Source: Natronorubrum bangense
GTDB lineage: Archaea > Halobacteriota > Halobacteria > Halobacteriales > Natrialbaceae
Direction of reading: 5' to 3'
DNA length: 64,000 nt
NCBI RefSeq assembly: GCF_004799645.1
Contig: NZ_CP031306.1
Coordinates: forward strand, 620,001 to 684,000
Both the position numbers and the translations under genes were made by a program. Shown piece by piece: positions 9,267 through 17,787 of this stretch; positions within the stretch are counted from its first letter, which is position 1, and the number at the start of each line of letters is the position of its first letter. Below the pieces are notes generated by a model. That model saw only the letters and a program-made list of their open reading frames with translations, was not told the origin of the DNA and ran no database searches.

Positions 9267-9719
9267 ATGAGTTCTGAACCACCAACACCGAAACTGGGAG
9301 TCGGCTACAAGACGCCTCGAGAGATAACGGCCACGTCACGGGAGACTCGTCGACACCTTCCTGTTCCAAACGATCGTAGTAGAGTCTCGATCATCTCGTA
9401 CGTGGAGTGGGTTCTCATCGAACTCACCCATGAAAACCTCGCTGCCGAGTATCGGTCGTCACATCTCTGGGGAACCAAACGCACACAGTATACCGCAGAG
9501 AACCCTCGAGGAGAGGCCTTCTCAAAGCATCACTACGATGCTCGAGTTGGGTGGCATACCGAGACACCCGATCGAGATGAACTTCGAACGGAGCTCGTGA
9601 ACAAATTGTCACGATCTCGTCCAGAGACATCAGATCCGGATCTCGATGCAACGTGTCGACGTGACCGTTTCGTGCTCAAACCGATTAGACAACGTCCTCA
9701 GCAGGATAATACGAAATAA
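9267..9719 (+). CDS. Hypothetical protein
   Basis: 150 aa from ATG 9267. Family not recognised. The start after the upstream hairpin is preferred over the earlier codon at 9192, whose extension translates the hairpin itself. The protein is charged, with no membrane segment; a central block (WVLIELTHENLAAEYRSSHLWG) may be a helix. The C-terminus is rich in Arg, unusual among the acidic neighbours. The upstream regulatory hairpin links it to the plasmid-type genes at 22-37 kb. Confidence 0.5.
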   Translation: MSSEPPTPKLGVGYKTPREITATSRETRRHLPVPNDRSRVSIISYVEWVLIELTHENLAAEYRSSHLWGTKRTQYTAENPRGEAFSKHHYDARVGWHTETPDRDELRTELVNKLSRSRPETSDPDLDATCRRDRFVLKPIRQRPQQDNTK

Positions 9720-9919
9720 TCCGGAGGCATACCAAAATATTGGTCCAAGGCGACTTTAGAGAGTCCAATGAGTAATCAATCACGTTCGTGGCCAGCGGAG
9801 ATGGATGCAGCTGACCGCGTCAGGCATGTTGCGTTGACTTGAACGACGCCACAAAATCAATCACTCTATGTTGTTCCCAACCACATCACTTATTGTGTTG
9901 TGGGTTGTGACAACAGTTG

Positions 9920-10234
9920 ATGGCAGACGATGATGAGGGTGCTAACCTACTCATCGAAGTGACGAAGGATTTCGGCGAGACGTATGCCGAAGTGCAGGCG
10001 TGGGCAGTTCCGCCATCTGACCGGTATCCCGACGGCATAAAATACTCAATGCAGTATGGCACCACCGACGGTAAAACCATCATCCGATACGACAACTTCC
10101 CGGATCATCCCGGGGCAGCACCCCACCACAAACACCTGTCAAACGGTAAAATCGAGGACATCGAGTTCAGCGGTCTCGAAGCACTCTACGACCGATTCAA
10201 ACAGGAGGTACGTGATCATGGAGAACACTGGTAA
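9920..10234 (+). CDS. TumE-like toxin (DUF6516 family)
   Basis: 104 aa. The pattern (LLIEVTKDFGETYAEVQAW, then YSMQYG, then IIRYDNFPDHPG followed by PHHKH, then IEFSGLEALYDRF) is that of the DUF6516/TumE toxin family, short proteins encoded beside HVO_A0114-type DNA-binding proteins in haloarchaea. The conserved RYDN and HHKH residues are intact. The ATG at 9920 follows a TTG one codon earlier; ATG is preferred. An AT-rich box near 9886-9897 fits a leaderless promoter. The downstream partner gene overlaps its end by 17 nt. Confidence 0.72.
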   Translation: MADDDEGANLLIEVTKDFGETYAEVQAWAVPPSDRYPDGIKYSMQYGTTDGKTIIRYDNFPDHPGAAPHHKHLSNGKIEDIEFSGLEALYDRFKQEVRDHGEHW

Positions 10235-10637
10235 CCCAACTGACGGCGATCGAACAATGTACATCCGATTCCAGAGCGGCGATGAAGATGGGCTACGAGA
10301 TGCCCTTCGCGCGCTTGATCGCGGTGAGACGCCTGAGCCTCATTTTGAGGTGATCTTCGACGATCCTGACGATATTCATCGCGTCACCCGTCCGAAGAAC
10401 CTGGAACTACTCCGAACGATTGTACAACATGAGCCAGAGAGTATTCGCGAGGCAGCGCGACTTGTCGACCGGGACGTCCGCCAGGTCCACACGAACCTCG
10501 AGGAACTCGAATCACTCCATCTAATCCACTTCGAGCAGGACGGGCGACGCAAGCGCCCAACTGTCTGGTACGACTCTCTCGAAGTGGATCTCCCGCTGCA
10601 CGCTCCGGACGTGGCTCGAGACGAAGCGAACGCATGA
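10218..10637 (+). CDS. TumA-like antitoxin (HVO_A0114-type HTH protein)
   Basis: 139 aa. Residues ~55-115 form a winged helix (ELLRTIVQHEPESIREAARL, DRDVRQVHTNLEELESL, then LIHFEQDGRRKRP), matching the MarR-like HVO_A0114 DNA-binding family. The start ATG 10218 is preceded by a strong Shine-Dalgarno (GGAGGT at about 10205-10210), expected because this cistron is internal and overlaps the toxin gene. It probably binds and represses its own promoter and neutralises the toxin. Confidence 0.72.
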   Translation: MENTGNPTDGDRTMYIRFQSGDEDGLRDALRALDRGETPEPHFEVIFDDPDDIHRVTRPKNLELLRTIVQHEPESIREAARLVDRDVRQVHTNLEELESLHLIHFEQDGRRKRPTVWYDSLEVDLPLHAPDVARDEANA

Positions 10638-10649
10638 CCGAGTGTCGAC

Positions 10650-12299
10650 CTACGCGTTACGTGAATCTTCTCTGACCGTTATTTCGACAATCTCCCCAGG
10701 TTCAAGTTTTACCGGATCTAGTAGTTGGAGAAATTGATCTCCTCCTGTCCCACTCAACACACGAGCCCTGACTGTCTCCTCGGAACGCTCGAGTTTCGCG
10801 TCAATTGCATCGAGTCGAGCGAGGAGTTCTGCCTCAAGCGACTGTTCTTCGAGTGATTCCGTTTCTGCAGGAAGCGTCTCAGTGTCAGATGCCACAGCAT
10901 CGGGGTTCGCCGAAGCATATGGATCTGCCGCAGTCCGTGCAAACGTCGTCTCGAGAGCGTCGAGGTTGACGCCTTCGGCCTCAAGATTGATCGGTTCGCG
11001 CCCGTTGACATCCAGCGTGGCATCAGGCTCGAGCGATTGTTCCTGTACCGCCTCCCAGTGACGTCTGCGAATCCGTCTTGCAGTCGCTTCCGCGATCCAT
11101 CCAGGGGCGTTCCAACGTCCCTCTTCGTAGAGTCGGTGGACGTCTTGATCGTTCGTCCCCCAGGTGAAACACCGATCGAAACGGCGTTGAAACCGGTTGA
11201 GTGTATCGCCTCTCGCGTGTTTGATCACGACCTCTATCGGAGCAAGTGAGCGGACAACGTCGTCGATGGTCCCGAGTGTTGGGTGGTTTGACAGACGGAT
11301 CGACTGTGTTGTACACTGGGTGTTCGAGATGCCGTCACCATTGTCTGTCGCGAGTTGGATGAACAGTGCCCCTGGATCGTCGTCGATAGTCTCGAGGAGT
11401 CGACGAGAGCTTCCGGTCGTTGGCGACTCTGGCCCTGTGATCGTCACACTTCCATCTTCGAGCACCTCATCAGGTCGCTCGAACACTTCGTGGGAAGTGA
11501 CCGATGGCACATCATATTCGAGTGCGTTGTACACTTTGGCAGCTTGTCCGACGATGGTGAGCGGTAACTCGCGCTCGAGTTCCGTCGCAACCTGGGCGAG
11601 TACTGTCGCGTAGTGGACGCCGGTGAGCGAACTCGTTGCGATCACGACCCGTGAGCCGGCAAACGCACGCTCGAGTACCGTCTCGAGTGACTCGTTGAGT
11701 GCAGTCGTGTACGAATCATCGCTCGAGACGTTCAGCAACACACAGTCGATATCGAACGGGTAGGCGGTCTCGAGCCCTGGAAAACCGGCACACGGTCGCA
11801 TTGTGAAATCACCGGTGACGAGGAGGTGTTGCTCACCACTGAGGGGGCCGTCACTCGGGTTCTCGTCACGAAATCTGAGTATGAATCCGGCTGCACCAGG
11901 CGTGTGCCCGGCCGAAATCGGTCGAACCTCGAGTGTGGACAGGATCGACGTCCACTCGTCGATCGGTTCAAGCGCCTCGAGCGCAACTGAAATGTCGCCA
12001 AGGTCGTTATCCTTCTGGGCTTCAGGTAACGCCTGCTCGAGAATCGTTGCCGTCGCGGGTGAGGTGTAAATGGGGGCGCTGTGGTGAACGTTTCCCGCGA
12101 GCGTTCGGTAATGGTCGATGTGGCCGTGAGTAAGCAAAATGGCGTTCAGATACTCGTCGTCGCCGAGCATGGATTCGACATCGACATCATCGCCAGCATC
12201 GACGAGAACACACGCACGCGTGCCATCGTCGGTGGTAAAGCGCAGAAGCGTCGACTCGTTGCCGCTGTGGACGTTCGCATGTTGGTAGGAGACACGCAT
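10650..12299 (-). CDS. MBL-fold metallohydrolase (CPSF/RNase J-like layout)
   Basis: 549 aa. The metallo-beta-lactamase signature THGHIDH (H58, H60, D62, H63) and the downstream SAGHTPGA and VTGDF ligand motifs are present. A long insertion after the MBL core (~210-330) resembles the beta-CASP region of nucleic-acid-processing members, followed by an IKHARGD segment. The C-terminal 120 residues are acidic and probably coiled. It may be a nuclease acting on RNA or DNA, but the beta-CASP motifs are not clear to me. Convergent with the TumA-like gene. Confidence 0.68.
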   Translation of the reverse strand: MRVSYQHANVHSGNESTLLRFTTDDGTRACVLVDAGDDVDVESMLGDDEYLNAILLTHGHIDHYRTLAGNVHHSAPIYTSPATATILEQALPEAQKDNDLGDISVALEALEPIDEWTSILSTLEVRPISAGHTPGAAGFILRFRDENPSDGPLSGEQHLLVTGDFTMRPCAGFPGLETAYPFDIDCVLLNVSSDDSYTTALNESLETVLERAFAGSRVVIATSSLTGVHYATVLAQVATELERELPLTIVGQAAKVYNALEYDVPSVTSHEVFERPDEVLEDGSVTITGPESPTTGSSRRLLETIDDDPGALFIQLATDNGDGISNTQCTTQSIRLSNHPTLGTIDDVVRSLAPIEVVIKHARGDTLNRFQRRFDRCFTWGTNDQDVHRLYEEGRWNAPGWIAEATARRIRRRHWEAVQEQSLEPDATLDVNGREPINLEAEGVNLDALETTFARTAADPYASANPDAVASDTETLPAETESLEEQSLEAELLARLDAIDAKLERSEETVRARVLSGTGGDQFLQLLDPVKLEPGEIVEITVREDSRNA

Positions 12300-12432
12300 A
12301 CGTGGGGGACAGTTTCAATTCAGAACTGCATGGGTTTCAGTTTTGTACTAGCAGTGATTGGTAGTACGGCATCTGTATTTAGTCCACCTGTCGACCGATA
12401 GTCTCTTGAGTATGGATATGATATGAGTATGT

Positions 12433-12702
12433 ATGAGTGGGATTGAAAAACGACGAGTCGGCGACCGCGGACAGGTCACCCTCCCCAAGGAACTGCGCGA
12501 AGAGTTTGACATCGGCGGCGGTGACGAGGTAGAAATCCGCAAAGAGTCAGGAAAAATCATCATCGAGAAACCGATCACTCGAGAGGATCTCGCGGCCGGC
12601 TATCGTGCGCGAGCCGATCGCCTTCGAGAACTCTACGATGAAATGAATGGCGTATCTCAGGAGGCCGACGAATATCTCGGCGACGCCCCGGAGTGGGAGT
12701 AG
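12433..12702 (+). CDS. AbrB-type antitoxin
   Basis: 89 aa. Residues 4-45 are a SpoVT/AbrB swapped-hairpin DNA-binding domain: KRRVGDRGQVTLPKELREEF, then GDEVEIRKESGKIIIEKP. The C-terminal ~40 residues are a helical toxin-binding tail. Its stop codon directly abuts the start of the MazF-like gene (12702/12703). Expected to autoregulate the pair. Confidence 0.85.
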   Translation: MSGIEKRRVGDRGQVTLPKELREEFDIGGGDEVEIRKESGKIIIEKPITREDLAAGYRARADRLRELYDEMNGVSQEADEYLGDAPEWE

Positions 12703-13059
12703 ATGGAGGTACGCCGGGGTGACATCGTGATCGTCGAGCTTGACCCGACAAAAGGTTCAGAACAACGGGGGACGCGACCATGTCTTGTCGTCCAAAATAA
12801 CGTTGGGAACGAAAACGCACCCACGACGGTTGTCGTCCCGTTCACGACGTCGTTTGATGACGAGTTGTATCCGTTCGAAGTGCTCGTGAAGGCCGATGAG
12901 TGCCACCTTCGAGAGGATTCCGTCGCAATGTGCAGCCAGATCCGAACGGTGTCGATCGAACATCGAATTAACACCGTCGTCGGATCCATTTCTGAAGAAC
13001 GAATGCGTGACGTCGATACCGCACTCGAGTATAGTCTTGGGCTGCGCGGCTCGTGGTGA
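12703..13059 (+). CDS. MazF/PemK-family toxin
   Basis: 118 aa. Classic MazF blocks are intact: RRGDIVIVELDPTKGSEQRG, then TRPCLVVQNNVGN, VVVPFTT, and CSQIRTVS. MazF-type toxins are ribosome-independent mRNA endoribonucleases; the Arg in the RP loop and the Thr/Ser of the T-S strand serve catalysis. The gene directly follows its AbrB-type antitoxin, with no gap. It appears complete and functional. Confidence 0.87.
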   Translation: MEVRRGDIVIVELDPTKGSEQRGTRPCLVVQNNVGNENAPTTVVVPFTTSFDDELYPFEVLVKADECHLREDSVAMCSQIRTVSIEHRINTVVGSISEERMRDVDTALEYSLGLRGSW

Positions 13060-13077
13060 CCTCCTCCCCGCGCTGAA

Positions 13078-13101
13078 CAGTAGTTGCTTCGGCAACTACT
13101 G
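13078..13101 (+). terminator. Perfect 10-bp hairpin downstream of mazF-like gene
   Basis: CAGTAGTTGC and its exact complement flank a TTCG loop, 19 nt after the toxin stop codon, followed by GACGGGTCTTTCTCC. It may be a terminator or the solitary end of an IS200/IS605-type element, whose ends in haloarchaea carry similar hairpins and T/C-rich flanks. Confidence 0.4.
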
Positions 13102-13219
13102 TGAACGACGGGTCTTTCTCCTTGCTTCTCCGTAATTCCCGGCCGACAACATGTCCGAGTAGGCACGTCGGTCCCATTTTCTGAGTGGATCGCCGGTCTG
13201 GTGCGTGGCTCCCACTCCT

Positions 13220-13341
13220 GCTCCAACCCACCGCCACCTCCCACCACCTCCACGGTCCGGGCTGCTCACGGCCAATGGCCGTTCGCTGCCGGGCTTTCGC
13301 CACAGCGCAAATCTGTTTCGCGACTTTGCTATCACCTAGTA
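13220..13341 (+). repeat. Dispersed palindrome-containing repeat, copy 1
   Basis: A CCACC-rich stretch leads into CCGGGCTGCTCACGGCCA and GGCCGTTCGCTGCCGGGC, with a core inverted repeat ACGGCCAATGGCCGT, and ends ATCACCTAGTA. Copy 2 is at 21909-22039 and a diverged copy 3 at 30421-30470. The IS200/IS605 element begins directly after this copy. Confidence 0.55.
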
Positions 13342-13354
13342 GTTAGTGACTTCT

Positions 13355-13374
13355 CCCACGACTAAAGTCGTGGG
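13355..13374 (-). other. IS200/IS605 right-end hairpin containing the tnpB stop codon
   Basis: Eight-bp stem CCCACGAC/GTCGTGGG with a TAAA loop. The tnpB stop codon (complement at 13362-13364) straddles the stem-loop junction, so the coding sequence runs into the transposon end, where the guide-type RNA of TnpB systems normally maps. Confidence 0.6.
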
Positions 13375-14534
13375 CTTCCCTCACTGAGGGTTAGGCCCAC
13401 GTCGTCTGGGGAGTTCGCAGGTTCCATCTCACCGTTGGTTCCTTTGAGTACGACCTGCGTTTCGGGCTGAGCCACAACAGCCCCCACCGTCGATAGCGGA
13501 CTCTGAATGTTCTTACCGACGGCTCGTTTGCCGATGTTCGTCGCGCCATTCTTGTCACCGTTGTCGTCCAGTCCACAGTCGTGGCACTCGACCCGCCCCT
13601 GCACTTCCCGCGATGTGTTCTGCGACCCACACCGCCAACACGTCACAGACGTGTCGTACTCGTTCACGGGGAGGCACTCTCGCCCGTCAAGATGGGCTTT
13701 GTACGTGAGGATGTTCGCCATCTTCGCGTATGGCATCTTGTGGGTCTTGTCGTTCACGTACCGACCCTTGTCGTTGTCGAAGCGCAACCCCGTCATATCA
13801 CCGAACACGATGACGGCGTTACGCTCCCGGGCGCGAGCAACGAGTTCGTTTGCCACTTGGTGCAGTTCGTGTTCGACCGTTCTGGATTCCTTGTCCCCGA
13901 GGCGTTCGATGACCTGCGCTCCCGAACGCACCTTCGCCTTCCCGATCCTCTTGCGGAGTTGCTTGTAGTGTTCACGGACGCGACGGACTTCCGATCCGTG
14001 GAACTGCGTGTCGCGGTCAGAGAGGAACGTGCTGACAGCTATCCACTTTGCACCCATATCGACGGCGAGAATGTCATCGTATTCGTCTGCGACGGCCACA
14101 GACCGTTTGCAGACGAGATGGACATACCACTCGCCGTCTCGGAGGACGAGTTCCGAGTCGCGGATGTACTCGTCTTCAAGGAGGTTCGTGTCCTTCTTGG
14201 GGACGCGGACGGGAACCCAGATGCTATCCCCGCGTTCCTTCTCGGGGTTGTAGACGGGGAGTTTGAACCACCACGACGAGAGAACCGTGTCCTCGTCGTG
14301 TTCGATGGTGATGCAGTCGTTACGGAGGACGACAGGCTGTTCGATGTCCTCTCGCGGGTTCTTGTTCGAGCGGACTTTGCCCGCCTGTTGTTTAGTGGCG
14401 GAGTAAAGGTTCGCTTTGTCGTCACCGTGAACGGCATCTTGAAACGCGCCGTACTCGCGTTCGATGAGTCGGGCTTTCCGCTCGGTGAGCGAGTGGAGTT
14501 TGACCCGTACTGTGGTGGTGACTTCTCGATGCAT
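13362..14534 (-). CDS. tnpB: TnpB, IS200/IS605-type RNA-guided nuclease family
   Basis: 390 aa from ATG 14534. RuvC-I Asp is in ILAVDMGAKW (D159), the zinc ribbon is CWRCGS...CHDCG (residues ~299-320), and RuvC-III is around D327 (DKNGATNIG). The RuvC-II motif reads VIVFGDMTGLR, with Gly where canonical TnpB has Glu (FED). Some TnpB groups have moved this Glu to another helix, so it is not necessarily dead; E221 or E223 are candidates. TnpB uses a right-end-derived RNA to cut DNA at donor sites. The frame is open further upstream but that part overlaps tnpA. Confidence 0.88.
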   Translation of the reverse strand: MHREVTTTVRVKLHSLTERKARLIEREYGAFQDAVHGDDKANLYSATKQQAGKVRSNKNPREDIEQPVVLRNDCITIEHDEDTVLSSWWFKLPVYNPEKERGDSIWVPVRVPKKDTNLLEDEYIRDSELVLRDGEWYVHLVCKRSVAVADEYDDILAVDMGAKWIAVSTFLSDRDTQFHGSEVRRVREHYKQLRKRIGKAKVRSGAQVIERLGDKESRTVEHELHQVANELVARARERNAVIVFGDMTGLRFDNDKGRYVNDKTHKMPYAKMANILTYKAHLDGRECLPVNEYDTSVTCWRCGSQNTSREVQGRVECHDCGLDDNGDKNGATNIGKRAVGKNIQSPLSTVGAVVAQPETQVVLKGTNGEMEPANSPDDVGLTLSEGSPRL

Positions 14535-14536
14535 CG

Positions 14537-14926
14537 TTATCGTCCGGTCTGTGCTTCGATGTACTCCTCGATGGTCTGACTCGACACTTCGCCTGCTGAG
14601 GAGACGAAGTACGAGCGTGTCCACAGCGAGGGGAGGCCGAAGTCGAACTCGTTGCGGAGGTTCCGCGAGGTGTAGCCCTTGACCTGTTGCATGATTTTGT
14701 TCGGGGCGAGTTTGGGGTTGCCAGTGATGAACAGGTGTACGTGGTCGGACTGGATTGCCAATCGGAGAATGTCGAGGTCGAGTTCGTCGGCTTTCTCCTC
14801 GATGAGTTGTTCGAGACGGTCGGCAACCTTGTCGGTCAGCACCGGCTTGCGGTACTTCGGACACCACACGAAGTGGTAGTGGAGGTTGTGAACCGACGTT
14901 CGCTCTCGACTGTACCCGCGTGGCAT
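14537..14926 (-). CDS. tnpA: TnpA, Y1 HUH transposase of IS200/IS605 family
   Basis: 129 aa, the usual length. The HUH motif is HVH at 62-64 (SDHVHLFITGN), and the catalytic Tyr is in IEEYIEAQ (Y122). The N-terminal HNLHYHFVWCPKYRKPVL block is typical. It performs single-strand excision and integration using terminal hairpins. All key residues are present, so the element may be active. Confidence 0.92.
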   Translation of the reverse strand: MPRGYSRERTSVHNLHYHFVWCPKYRKPVLTDKVADRLEQLIEEKADELDLDILRLAIQSDHVHLFITGNPKLAPNKIMQQVKGYTSRNLRNEFDFGLPSLWTRSYFVSSAGEVSSQTIEEYIEAQTGR

Positions 14927-15023
14927 ACGATTAGATAGAAGTCAATCTATATTATATATTAGGATACCATCAACCCTCGGTCGGCTATCGAGGATAGTTT
15001 GTGTCGTATATGGTCGGATTCAT

Positions 15024-15043
15024 CCCACGACTGAAGTCGTGGG
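15024..15043 (-). repeat. Solitary IS200/IS605-type hairpin upstream of tnpA
   Basis: CCCACGAC-TGAA-GTCGTGGG differs from the right-end hairpin at 13355 by one loop base and has similar flanks in the same orientation (GAAAGCCCACG on the minus strand). It is either the left-end hairpin of this IS or a leftover right end of a neighbouring lost copy. Confidence 0.5.
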
Positions 15044-15128
15044 CTTTCTCCTCGATTTCGTGTAAGACAGTACCGATATTCAGAGTTGGATGTAGAAATG
15101 TACACCTCGATTCGGTAACTACGCGTGC

Positions 15129-15602
15129 TTATACCTCGCTGCCACGGAATCCTGTGAGGAAGGCGTGTGTACTCCTATAGAGGACAATGAACCCAGCACA
15201 CCCGACCAGCAGTCCAAGTACGATAATGCTCCACCCATATCCGCCTACTACTGCGGAAAGACCTGCCCACGTAACGGCTGCCAGCGCGATGAACACGCAC
15301 AGGGTTAGGAACCCATATCGAGCGAGGGTAGCACGCGGAGACCCTCTTCCTAATGCTTCAATCCCGCCTAATTGAACAGCAGCGGCTTCGACGGCTAACT
15401 GAAGACCAATTAGGACTGATACCGCAAGCAACAAGATGCCGCCGACTGGCGGTATTTGTTCAACCCCTACGGTATTGAGTACTACACCGGAGAGATGGGT
15501 CAAAACCGATAGTGAAGCGATTATTGCTGGTATTCCGATTAGTATAGTGGCACCAAGATAAACCAGACTCGGGATCAGCAATGAACGTTCTTTAGATGAC
15601 AC
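15129..15602 (-). CDS. Four-helix membrane protein
   Basis: 157 aa with four hydrophobic segments (residues ~10-30, 50-72, 92-112, 120-142). No motif recognised. It lies about 95 nt downstream of the M48-like membrane protein gene on the same strand, so the two could form an operon and act together in the membrane. Confidence 0.6.
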   Translation of the reverse strand: MSSKERSLLIPSLVYLGATILIGIPAIIASLSVLTHLSGVVLNTVGVEQIPPVGGILLLAVSVLIGLQLAVEAAAVQLGGIEALGRGSPRATLARYGFLTLCVFIALAAVTWAGLSAVVGGYGWSIIVLGLLVGCAGFIVLYRSTHAFLTGFRGSEV

Positions 15603-15697
15603 ACTGTCAAGTTCCTTTCACCTCCCCATAAGTTTTGTTAGCTTCAACTGTGCTACTCAAATTCCTCACTGACTGTTTTGTGCTTCACCAACTACTG

Positions 15698-16777
15698 TTA
15701 CCGATTCTCGCGGAGGCGTTCGATTCGTTCCGCCAGCGGCGGCGTCCTCGAGATTAGGCTTCGACGTGATCCGTCTTTGAGATCGACACCGGCTGCCAGT
15801 GCAGCGCATTCGAACGCGTTAGCGAGCGTTTCCGATCCAACGGTATCACCGGCACGGGAATCAGTGTAGTACCGAAATTTCCGGACTCCAGCGAGGCCGA
15901 TTGCGGCGATTACGATTGCTACCATTATCGCTGGAAGTATCGAGACTACCTCGAAATTGACCGCTAACACCACCCAAATGAGAGGAACGATATATGGCAC
16001 CATCGAGATAATTTCTTCGTAATAGGCCGCTTGTTCCCGACGGGCAGCGAGCAGTGCCTGCAGGGTTTCGTCATCGAACGTCTCGAGTGCGCTGCTCGAG
16101 ACGAACAGAAACCGGCCACCAGGAGCTCCGGACAATTCGACCGCGAGGTACTTGTCATCTGCCTCAACGATCCGGAACCCCCGGACCGGCAAATCAACGC
16201 TCTCGAGAAGCGAATGGATACGCGCTCGCTCGTCGTCGGTCGGTCGACGCGTCCTTGAAGAGAGTCCGGACAGCAGCGGCGCGCCAGCCCAGGCCATACC
16301 CCAGAGTCCAAGAACCAGAATGACAAGTCCAACTGGCCCGCCCTCAAGCGCTGTGAGGATGCCGGAAGCGAGCAGGAAGACGAATACAAAGAGGACGGCC
16401 AGATATCGCAGATAGTGACGACGAACCGTCGGTACGTGGTCGACACCCGGCAATTCAGGGTTGGCGTGGAGAATCGCGGTGATCGTTGCTACGGCAACAA
16501 CGATCGCAGCGCCGGCGCTGGCAAGAATCGTGACGAGTGTATCTATAAATCCGTCTCCCGGTGTGAGGAGTCCGGCATTACCAACGACCCAGGTTACGAC
16601 GCCAGCGAGAAAGCCTGTCGCCCCCGTGAGGATATTCGTCCATCGGGCGACAGTTTCGTCCGACCAGTTTTGAGAAAACCGACCGTACAGGTAGCCAACC
16701 CCGAGCGAACAGGTCGCACTGATAGCAACGAAAATAACGAGAAGGAACCAGGTGACTGCGGTGACCAGTAGGGACAT
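15698..16777 (-). CDS. Membrane protein with degenerate M48 peptidase domain
   Basis: 359 aa. The N-terminal ~165 residues contain about four to five membrane segments. Residues ~175-350 follow the HtpX/Ste24 (M48) plan: RRPTDDERARIHSLLES, FLFVSSSALETFDDETLQALL, two membrane segments, and a C-terminal PPLAERIERLRE. Where active M48 enzymes have HExxH after the DDETL(x)A(x)L helix, this protein reads AARREQAAYYE, so both zinc His are missing. I infer a pseudopeptidase, perhaps a regulator or chaperone of membrane proteins. Confidence 0.65.
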   Translation of the reverse strand: MSLLVTAVTWFLLVIFVAISATCSLGVGYLYGRFSQNWSDETVARWTNILTGATGFLAGVVTWVVGNAGLLTPGDGFIDTLVTILASAGAAIVVAVATITAILHANPELPGVDHVPTVRRHYLRYLAVLFVFVFLLASGILTALEGGPVGLVILVLGLWGMAWAGAPLLSGLSSRTRRPTDDERARIHSLLESVDLPVRGFRIVEADDKYLAVELSGAPGGRFLFVSSSALETFDDETLQALLAARREQAAYYEEIISMVPYIVPLIWVVLAVNFEVVSILPAIMVAIVIAAIGLAGVRKFRYYTDSRAGDTVGSETLANAFECAALAAGVDLKDGSRRSLISRTPPLAERIERLRENR

Positions 16778-17063
16778 ACGCGGATCTGTTGTAACGAATA
16801 GTCTAAAATATTACCGAAGCAACTGTTTAAAACACTGATCTGACCAACGTTCGCTCCTGTAAGTGGCGTCGTTGTCCTTGCTGTTGGAATGCTAGTACTG
16901 CATGAAATGCTTGCCGAGCAGGGCCACCGTCCAAATGTGTCAAGAAACGGGGCGTCAGAATTGACTGGACGGTACGATGTGATCGTACATGTAGTGGTCA
17001 GTTCGCTACGGTTCGTTTTAACGTGTTGCGGAAGGAATACGCCGATTAGTACAGGTGTTCTAA

Positions 17064-17270
17064 TTACCGGCCATAGAGCACGAAAGAGAGAAACAGAAAC
17101 GTTGCTACAAAGCCGCCTGCGAAGCCGAGATAGGCACCAAAAGTTCCAAACATGCCAACAAAAATTATTGCAAAAATCGCACCCACGAGGACGGCACCAA
17201 TAGTCATCAAAACCCCCGCCTGCCACTCCTCAAACTCGATCCTTTCAGGCATGAATACGGATATGTCCAT
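17064..17270 (-). CDS. Small two-helix membrane protein
   Basis: 68 aa; an acidic N-terminus (PERIEFEEWQ) followed by two hydrophobic helices (~19-40 and 44-65). Family not recognised. The 285 bp between this gene and the M48-like gene hold nothing that I can identify. Confidence 0.5.
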   Translation of the reverse strand: MDISVFMPERIEFEEWQAGVLMTIGAVLVGAIFAIIFVGMFGTFGAYLGFAGGFVATFLFLSFVLYGR

Positions 17271-17402
17271 CTTGGTAATAAAATTGCGAGTTATTCAATA
17301 AGCACATGTAGTTGCCGGTCAGTACAGCTCACACACTACACGCGTTAGTCTGCAACGGGGTCAATCAAAATGCATACCTAAGAGAACGTATTACTTTGAT
17401 CT

Positions 17403-17624
17403 ATGAGCCAAAGAATAACCGTTGGGTTGTTCTTTTTGACTGTCGGCTTATTGGGAGTTCTTATCTCTCTCGCGTATGCATTTTCAGGAGGCAATCCATT
17501 TGAGACTGAAGCATTTAGCCGTCGGAGTCCCGGCTTTCTCACTATTACGTCGCTTGGAGGAATAGCATTGGGAGTTGCTCTCTTGCTCGATATTGGATCT
17601 GTTTCAGATTTTGTACTCGAATAA
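17403..17624 (+). CDS. Small two-helix membrane protein
   Basis: 73 aa with hydrophobic helices at ~5-27 and 44-65 joined by a polar loop (GGNPFETEAFSRRSPG). Family not recognised. Base composition is more AT-rich than the large genes nearby. Confidence 0.5.
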   Translation: MSQRITVGLFFLTVGLLGVLISLAYAFSGGNPFETEAFSRRSPGFLTITSLGGIALGVALLLDIGSVSDFVLE

Positions 17625-17787
17625 TTTCAGTCCAGTATTCATCACGGCTTGTTGAAGAGATACGCTGACTGGTAGGAATCCCAGCGTTCAACCCGCACGT
17701 GTAATGATCAGAAATTTCATGAGAGGAGGAATCTAAAGAAGAAGACTTCGACAGAACTGTACTGTCATCTGAACCGTCGACATCGAG

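Larger units (their letters stand above)
13342..15045 (-). mobile_element. IS200/IS605-family insertion sequence (approximate ends)
   Basis: Contains a Y1 transposase (tnpA) and an accessory tnpB, both on the minus strand and separated by 2 nt. The right end is marked by the hairpin at 13355-13374. The left end lies upstream of tnpA; candidates are the CCTCG/CGAGG hairpin at 14975-14993 and a hairpin at 15024-15043 almost identical to the right-end one. The exact cleavage sites cannot be fixed from one copy. Confidence 0.65.

Noticed and set aside
13581..14579. 332-aa plus-strand frame
   Set aside because: Antisense shadow of tnpB; no family features.
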